Assembly (NCBI GenBank): GCA_022340545.1
Contig: JAJDNV010000139.1
Span: 1-35,947 of the forward strand
DNA: 35,947 nt
Direction: 5' to 3'
From: Acidobacteriota bacterium
GTDB taxonomy: Bacteria; Acidobacteriota; Vicinamibacteria; Fen-336
Shown: positions 32,566 through 35,947 of the stretch, piece after piece
Layout of the letters: every line of letters starts with the position of its first letter
Numbering within the stretch: position 1 is the stretch's first letter
Made by a program: the position numbers and the translations under genes
The notes under the pieces: generated by a model
What the model was told of the DNA's origin: nothing
Databases searched by the model: none
The model's input: only the letters and a program-made list of their open reading frames with translations

Positions 32566-33125
32566 CCCCGTCTCCGGTCGGATTCCGCCTCCGCTCCGCT
32601 CCGCAGCCGATCCGTGCCCACCATCTCTTCGAGGGTCTTCTCTCTCCGTGTCAGCAACTCGACTCGCCCGGCCAGCTGGAGATTGCGGTTGCGGATCTCC
32701 TGCAGCTCGAGGTTGAGCCGCGAAAGCTCCAAGACGAGATTGTGGAGGAGGTGGACGTAGTAGCGGTTCAGGTCGGACTGCCTCGAAAGGGCGGAGATCA
32801 TCGGGTTGGGGTTCCAGAAGAGCTTCTGGACCGGGTGGAGCACACGCCGGATCGCCTCCAGGGCCTGCCCCACGACGCCCCGGCTGGAGCGGTAGACGGT
32901 CTCGGTGTCGAACGAGTAGTTCCACTGACCGTCTCGCGCCTGGAACTCCCCCAGGAGCTCTCCCCGGAGCTCCCCCGCCCGCAGGACGGCCTCGAGACCT
33001 CGCTCCGCGAGGGCCTGGAGCTCTTCCTCACTGTAGAGGTCGCCCTTCTTCGCCTCGATCTGCTCGAGGATCGCGCGGTGGATCCGCTCGACGTCGACCC
33101 CGTCCGCCTTGATCTCGAAGCTCAT
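32562..33125 (-). CDS. Coiled-coil protein of a glycosyltransferase locus, function unknown
   Basis: A 187-residue soluble protein. It begins with IKADGVDVERIHRAILEQIE, a helical segment, then KGDLYSEEELQAL, QWNYSFDTETVYRSSRG, RRVLHPVQKLFWNPNPMISA and LNRYYVHLLHNLVLELSRLN, ending in a long coiled coil (NLELQEIRNRNLQLAGRVEL). In my recollection, proteins with this layout recur beside glycosyltransferases and methyltransferases in surface-glycan loci of Acidobacteriota and Myxococcota, sometimes fused to a methyltransferase, but I know of no assigned function. ATG 33125 has GAGAGG upstream. It overlaps the next gene by 4 bases and follows the UbiA-family gene by eight, so it sits inside the operon. 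A scaffold for the glycosyltransferases is one possibility. Confidence 0.8.
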   Translation of the reverse strand: MSFEIKADGVDVERIHRAILEQIEAKKGDLYSEEELQALAERGLEAVLRAGELRGELLGEFQARDGQWNYSFDTETVYRSSRGVVGQALEAIRRVLHPVQKLFWNPNPMISALSRQSDLNRYYVHLLHNLVLELSRLNLELQEIRNRNLQLAGRVELLTRREKTLEEMVGTDRLRSGAEAESDRRRG

Positions 33126-33133
33126 GAACCTCT

Positions 33134-34042
33134 CTACTGTCCCCGGGGCACCGGGAGCCCGGGGGCACTGTAGATGATGGCGACGATCACCACCGCCCAG
33201 AGCGCCACCGCTGCCGCCAGGGGGCGATCGGTGAGCAGGACGTCGCTGGGGCTGCCTCCTTCCTCGCGACGGTGAACGAGATAAAGATAGCGGAAGATGC
33301 CGTAGATCACGAAGGGGATGGTGAGGGCCAGCCGCTCCGTCTGGTACTTCTCCACCGTCTCCGGTGCCAGCGTGTAGAACACGTAGGCGGTGAGACAGGA
33401 GGCGGTGACCACCGCGATCATCTGGTCGAGGAGATAGGGGCTGTACTCGGCGAGGATACGGCGGTGGTCGCCGGCCGAGGCGTCGAGCAGGACCAGCTCG
33501 TGCCGGCGCTTGGCCAGCGAGAGGAAGAGCGCGAGCAGGATCGTGCACACCAGGAGCCAGCTGCTGAAGTGCACGTCGATGGCGAGGGCCCCGGCGACCG
33601 CGCGGAGGACGAATCCCAGGGAGACGGCGAGCACGTCGAGGATGACGACGTTCTTGAGACCGAACGAGTACGCGAGGTTCAGGACGACGTAGGCGAGCGT
33701 GGCGGCGGTGAAGAAGGGACCGAGCGCCAGCGACCCCGCGAGGCCGCCGACGAAGAGCAGGGTCGCGGCCACGCGCGCCACCGGCACCGGCAGCTCGCCG
33801 CTGGCCAGCGGACGGAGGCGCTTGCGCGGGTGCAGGCGGTCCCGCTCGAGGTCGGTCAGGTCATTGACCAGGTAGACGGCCCCGGAGAGCGCACAGAACA
33901 CGACCAGGGCCAGACCCACCCGGAGCACGGCATCCACCTCGAAGAGGTGCTTGGAGAAGGCCAGCGCGGCCGGAACCACCAGAAGGTTCTTGGTCCACTG
34001 GTGGGGCCGGAGCGAGACGAGGAGCGCTCGGGGCAGGGTCAT
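33134..34042 (-). CDS. UbiA-family polyprenyl-phosphate phosphoribosyltransferase (DPPR-synthase-like)
   Basis: A 302-residue protein with eight or nine membrane helices. It carries the first aspartate motif NDLTDLERDRLHPRKRLRPL (Asn60, Asp61, Asp64, Asp68) and a second motif region in YSFGLKNVVILDVLAVSLGF, then KRRHELVLL. The KRxRPL(A)SG block and the LDVLAVSLGFVLRAVAG segment match decaprenyl-phosphate 5-phosphoribosyltransferases (mycobacterial Rv3806c) better than quinone prenyltransferases. Such enzymes put 5-phosphoribose from PRPP on polyprenyl phosphate, the first step to polyprenyl-linked arabinose or ribose. The genes that should follow (DprE1/E2-like epimerase) are not in the window; a PAP2 phosphatase-like gene is 15 kb away. 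It leads the glycosyltransferase operon. Start ATG 34042. Confidence 0.86.
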   Translation of the reverse strand: MTLPRALLVSLRPHQWTKNLLVVPAALAFSKHLFEVDAVLRVGLALVVFCALSGAVYLVNDLTDLERDRLHPRKRLRPLASGELPVPVARVAATLLFVGGLAGSLALGPFFTAATLAYVVLNLAYSFGLKNVVILDVLAVSLGFVLRAVAGALAIDVHFSSWLLVCTILLALFLSLAKRRHELVLLDASAGDHRRILAEYSPYLLDQMIAVVTASCLTAYVFYTLAPETVEKYQTERLALTIPFVIYGIFRYLYLVHRREEGGSPSDVLLTDRPLAAAVALWAVVIVAIIYSAPGLPVPRGQ

Positions 34043-34073
34043 CGGCCCCCGTTCCGGGGCGCGCCGACGGCGC

Positions 34074-34097
34074 GGGCGGACCTCAGGCGGTCCGCCC
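34074..34097. other. 9-bp hairpin between the STAS and UbiA-family genes
   Basis: GGGCGGACC (34074-34082) and GGTCCGCCC (34089-34097) form a perfect stem with a 6-base loop. GCGCC-GAC-GGCGC (34061-34073) is a second small hairpin next to it. No T-run follows on the minus strand. It may weaken read-through from the STAS gene or protect its 3' end. Confidence 0.5.
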
Positions 34098-34115
34098 GTC
34101 CCCGGGTGGTCGCGG

Positions 34116-34457
34116 TCAGGATTTGTAGCTGTTGATGGCCTCGGCTTCCGACTCGTACGTCTCGAACACGGTCAGGAGCTTGGTGATCGAGAGGAGGTCC
34201 TCGATCTTCTTGGTGAGGTTCAGCAGCTTCAGCTTGCCGCCCTTGCGGCTCACCGTTGTATATGTGCGGACGATCTCGCCGAGCCCGGCGGAGTCCACGT
34301 ACGGCACCTCTGCCAGGTTCAGGAGGATCTTCGTCTTTCCGGAATCGGCCAGCTTCGTCACGGCCTCCCGGAGCGCGTCGTCCCCCTCACCGATCAGGAT
34401 CTTCCCGTGAAGATCCAGGATCACCACATCATCTACCTGGCGCTCGACGATCTTCAT
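34116..34457 (-). CDS. STAS-domain anti-anti-sigma factor (SpoIIAA/RsbV family)
   Basis: A 113-residue single STAS domain, the usual family size. It starts [20 protein letters not shown], then the conserved phosphorylation loop [12 protein letters not shown] with the target serine at Ser56, and ends in a helix. These proteins are phosphorylated by an RsbW-type kinase and dephosphorylated by RsbU/SpoIIE phosphatases; only the dephosphorylated form frees a sigma factor or other target. An RsbU-type phosphatase is encoded at 9527-11074, but pairing of the two is inference. It has its own promoter (TTGACT-N18-TAGCGT, minus strand 34534-34505) and GGAG before ATG 34457. No kinase is nearby. Confidence 0.92.
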   Translation of the reverse strand: MKIVERQVDDVVILDLHGKILIGEGDDALREAVTKLADSGKTKILLNLAEVPYVDSAGLGEIVRTYTTVSRKGGKLKLLNLTKKIEDLLSITKLLTVFETYESEAEAINSYKS

Positions 34458-34504
34458 GGCGGCTTTCTCCGTGTAGGTAAGTCAGTTGCGAAAAAGTGAA
34501 CGCT

Positions 34505-34534
34505 ACGCTACCACGCACGCTCCGGGCAAGTCAA
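34505..34534 (-). promoter_or_regulatory. Promoter of the STAS gene
   Basis: The minus strand reads TTGACT (34534-34529), an 18-base spacer and TAGCGT (34510-34505) preceded by TGG (extended -10). The start would be near 34498, giving a leader of about 40 bases before ATG 34457. It overlaps the end of the small ORF at 34508-34663. Confidence 0.6.
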
Positions 34535-34663
34535 CGCAGGCTCGGGCGCCTCCGGAGGCCGTGAACGAACCGGCCGCTTGCCCCCGGAGGCGCGAGCCAC
34601 CGCTCGCTTCGCCTTGCTCTCCTTGGACCGCTTCAGCGCGTTCTTGAAGTGTTCTGTCACCAT
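34508..34663 (-). CDS. Possible small basic protein, 51 aa, downstream of rpsU
   Basis: ATG 34663 opens a 51-codon frame ending at TAG 34510-34508. The product is strongly basic, starting MVTEHFKNALKRSKESKAKR and continuing with proline- and arginine-rich sequence. GAGGAG lies 11 bases before the ATG. It is 47 bases downstream of rpsU on the same strand, so it would be cotranscribed. Against it: the end overlaps the STAS promoter, composition is low-complexity and I do not recognise a family. It may be a real small nucleic-acid-binding protein or chance. Confidence 0.35.
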   Translation of the reverse strand: MVTEHFKNALKRSKESKAKRAVARASGGKRPVRSRPPEAPEPALTCPERAW

Positions 34664-34710
34664 AGAAGAGCTGCTCCTCGGCGGGACCGTCTGCTCTGGC
34701 CAGGGGACCC

Positions 34711-34908
34711 CTAGTCGCTCTCGCGACGAAGCTTCTTGCGATTCCGCTTCCGCGCCAGGGCCTGCTTGGCCCGACGGCGATCACCGGGCTTCAGGTAGAA
34801 GCTGTGCTTCTTGATGTCCTTGATGATGTCTTCCTGCTGAACCTTGCGCTTGAAGCGGCGGAGGGCGTTCTCGATGGACTCACCCTCCTGGACCTTGATT
34901 TCGGCCAA
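34711..34908 (-). CDS. rpsU: 30S ribosomal protein bS21
   Basis: A 65-residue ribosomal protein at the 16S 3' end, near the anti-Shine-Dalgarno and platform. The sequence starts MAEIKVQEGESIENALRRFK, followed by RKVQQEDIIKDIKKHSFYLKP, and ends with the basic tail RKRNRKKLRRESD. Length and layout are those of the family. The start is TTG 34908 with a purine-rich GGGGGTG upstream. A strong promoter lies about 100 bases upstream (TTGACA-N17-TAGCAT), so the mRNA has a long leader of about 98 bases. A 51-aa ORF and the STAS gene follow on the same strand. Confidence 0.95.
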   Translation of the reverse strand: MAEIKVQEGESIENALRRFKRKVQQEDIIKDIKKHSFYLKPGDRRRAKQALARKRNRKKLRRESD

Positions 34909-35011
34909 ACTGTCTACACCCCCTGACTGCCGCGGATTTCCCTGCTATGAGGAACGGGCTTGCTCGTACGGATGCGCAAGGGCGACACTCCACCCTTGAC
35001 TCCGACCCATG

Positions 35012-35040
35012 ATGCTAGCCAGCCGCAGCGGAGGTGTCAA
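35012..35040 (-). promoter_or_regulatory. Promoter of rpsU
   Basis: The minus strand reads TTGACA (35040-35035, perfect), a 17-base spacer and TAGCAT (35017-35012). The start near 35005 gives a leader of about 98 bases before TTG 34908. Confidence 0.75.
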
Positions 35041-35089
35041 GCAATGTCCAGATACTCAAGGAGTTAAAGGAACACTCGGGCGGAGCTGG

Positions 35090-35108
35090 GCCTGATGGCC
35101 AGTCGCAC
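35090..35108 (+). repeat. Dispersed intergenic repeat, 19-bp block, copy 2
   Basis: GCCTGATGGCCAGTCGCAC matches 14578-14596 at 17 of 19 positions. It lies in the 35041-35273 spacer, which holds no convincing gene beyond the possible leader ORF. Confidence 0.5.
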
Positions 35109-35128
35109 CGGAACCACCCTCCCCAACG

Positions 35129-35183
35129 CTCCCCACGTAGGGGGCTCGGGGGACGCGAAGGCCTCCCTACGCAGGGGTCCCCC
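35129..35183 (+). repeat. Structured repeat region before rsmI, with 16-bp block copy 2
   Basis: CTCCCCACGTAGGGGG (35129-35144) matches 14493-14508 at 15 of 16. CGTAGGG (about 35137-35143) can pair with CCCTACG (35165-35171), and GGGGGAC (35148-35154) with GTCCCCC (35177-35183). Nested folding is likely, though these pairings compete. No T-run follows. Confidence 0.5.
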
Positions 35184-35224
35184 TCCTTTCAGGGCGGGCG
35201 CAATACCCTGATAATCAGCGCACT

Positions 35225-35284
35225 ATGCCGCTGAGCATCGCAATGCGGTGGTTCGTCTGGGATCGGGGCGGCCTTGGCCGGTGA
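35225..35284 (+). CDS. Possible 19-aa leader ORF before rsmI
   Basis: ATG 35225 opens MPLSIAMRWFVWDRGGLGR and stops at 35284, overlapping the rsmI start. GATAAT at 35210-35215 would be a -10 nine bases before the ATG, so the mRNA could be nearly leaderless. It may be chance; the interest is only that its stop overlaps the TTG of rsmI. Confidence 0.2.
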   Translation: MPLSIAMRWFVWDRGGLGR

Positions 35285-35947
35285 CCCCACGGGACCCGGC
35301 ACCCTGCACGTGGTGGCGACCCCCATCGGCAACCTCGAGGACCTGACCCTGCGGGCGATCCGCGTCCTCAGCGAGGTCGACCTCGTCGCCTGTGAGGACA
35401 CGCGCCGTACCGGAGCCCTGCTCCGCGCCCACGGGATCTCGACCCCCATGACGTCCTACTTCGAGCACAACGAGCGGTGGAAGGGGGGCCGGATCCTGGC
35501 CGCTCTGCGCGGGGGACGCCGTGTGGCCCTCGTGTCGGACGCCGGCACACCCGGGATCTCGGATCCCGGCTACCGGCTCGTCCGGGATGCCCGCGCCGAG
35601 GGACTCCCGGTGGTGCCCGTCCCGGGGCCGAGCGCGGCGACCACCGCGCTGTCAGTCTCCGGCCTGCCGACGGACCGCTTTCTCTTCGTAGGCTTCCTCC
35701 CCGCGCGCGCCGGGCCACGCCGAAAGGCGCTCGAGGCTCTCGCCGAGGTCCAGCAGACGCTCGTGGTCTACGAGTCCCCCGTTCGGGTTCTCGACGCCCT
35801 CGCGGCGATGGCCGAGGTGTGGGGCGACCGTGAGGCCTTCCTGTGTCGCGAGGCCACGAAGAGCCACGAGGAGTACGCCCGGGGCCGGATTCTCGAGATC
35901 CGGAAGGGGCTGGCGGCCCGCAAGGCGATCCGGGGGGAGATCGTCCT
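35274..35947 (+). CDS. rsmI: 16S rRNA (cytidine(1402)-2'-O)-methyltransferase, C-terminus beyond window edge
   Basis: RsmI 2'-O-methylates C1402 of 16S rRNA in the decoding centre, using SAM. The visible 224 residues show the family signature HVVATPIGNLEDLTLRAIR at the N-terminus, VACEDTRRTGALL, EHNERWKGGRIL, ALVSDAGTPGISDPGYRLVR, VPGPSAATTALSVSGLPTD and FLFVGFLPAR, matching the tetrapyrrole-methylase fold. The only start in frame after the upstream stop at 35232-35234 that gives a full N-terminus is TTG 35274. No strong Shine-Dalgarno is present, though GGGGCGG lies just upstream. The C-terminal part is cut by the window end. Confidence 0.95.
   Translation, partial: MAGDPTGPGTLHVVATPIGNLEDLTLRAIRVLSEVDLVACEDTRRTGALLRAHGISTPMTSYFEHNERWKGGRILAALRGGRRVALVSDAGTPGISDPGYRLVRDARAEGLPVVPVPGPSAATTALSVSGLPTDRFLFVGFLPARAGPRRKALEALAEVQQTLVVYESPVRVLDALAAMAEVWGDREAFLCREATKSHEEYARGRILEIRKGLAARKAIRGEIV

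Overview
The window is about 70% G+C and densely coded, with genes on both strands, many short operons and frequent 4-base stop/start overlaps. Gene content points to a free-living Gram-negative heterotroph, most likely an Acidobacteriota (Thermoanaerobaculia/Vicinamibacteria-like) lineage, with Myxococcota-like groups as the alternative. The evidence is an Oar-like outer-membrane barrel with a carboxypeptidase-type N-terminal domain, a secreted DUF2911 protein, a DUF4388 protein, a split methylmalonyl-CoA mutase and a GGDEF protein carrying the Hypr-type serine. The lineage call is inference; there is no rRNA. I saw no tRNA, CRISPR array, insertion sequence or prophage.

Layout. 1-3130 (minus): 5'-methylthioadenosine phosphorylase (cut by the window edge), a MeaB GTPase fused to methylmalonyl-CoA epimerase, and an acyl-CoA dehydrogenase two bases upstream of the fusion. 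3186-6001 (plus): MtgA transglycosylase, a CBS-pair protein and two overlapping SAM methyltransferases. 6027-12847 (minus): Nudix hydrolase, GAF-GAF-GGDEF cyclase, GlpD, an RsbU-type phosphatase, YjbQ, threonine aldolase and a small zinc ribbon. 12937-15252 (plus): GatB and DUF2911, separated by a hairpin-rich spacer. 15385-19491 (minus): GT39-like membrane glycosyltransferase, PAP2 membrane protein and the catalytic subunit of methylmalonyl-CoA mutase. 19581-19892 (plus): a small unknown protein with a clear sigma70 promoter. 19931-21887 (minus): enolase and a metal-dependent cyclase. 22028-29200 (plus): plug-less outer-membrane barrel, a terminator, then a PDZ/multi-TM/GAF/PAS histidine kinase with its sigma54 activator behind a near-consensus sigma54 promoter, then DUF4388. 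29176-34042 (minus): a polysaccharide locus with three GT4 glycosyltransferases, a coiled-coil protein and a UbiA-type polyprenyl-phosphate phosphoribosyltransferase. 34116-34908 (minus): STAS protein, a 51-aa ORF and bS21. 35274 to the end (plus): RsmI (cut by the edge).

How they work together. The acyl-CoA dehydrogenase, MeaB-epimerase fusion and mutase fit propionyl-CoA/branched-chain amino acid catabolism into succinyl-CoA. The regulatory genes include a likely cyclic-dinucleotide synthase whose Ser398 suggests 3',3'-cGAMP, one catalytic and one substrate component of a partner-switching sigma-control system (RsbU-type phosphatase and STAS protein, far apart), and a probably self-regulated sigma54 two-component pair. 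The glycosyltransferase locus and the PAP2/GT39 pair point to cell-surface glycan and lipid work.

Several promoters follow TTGACA-N17/18-TAnnnT, often with an extended TGn element. Some genes without a Shine-Dalgarno sequence have a -10-like hexamer 6-9 bases before the start codon, which suggests leaderless mRNAs.
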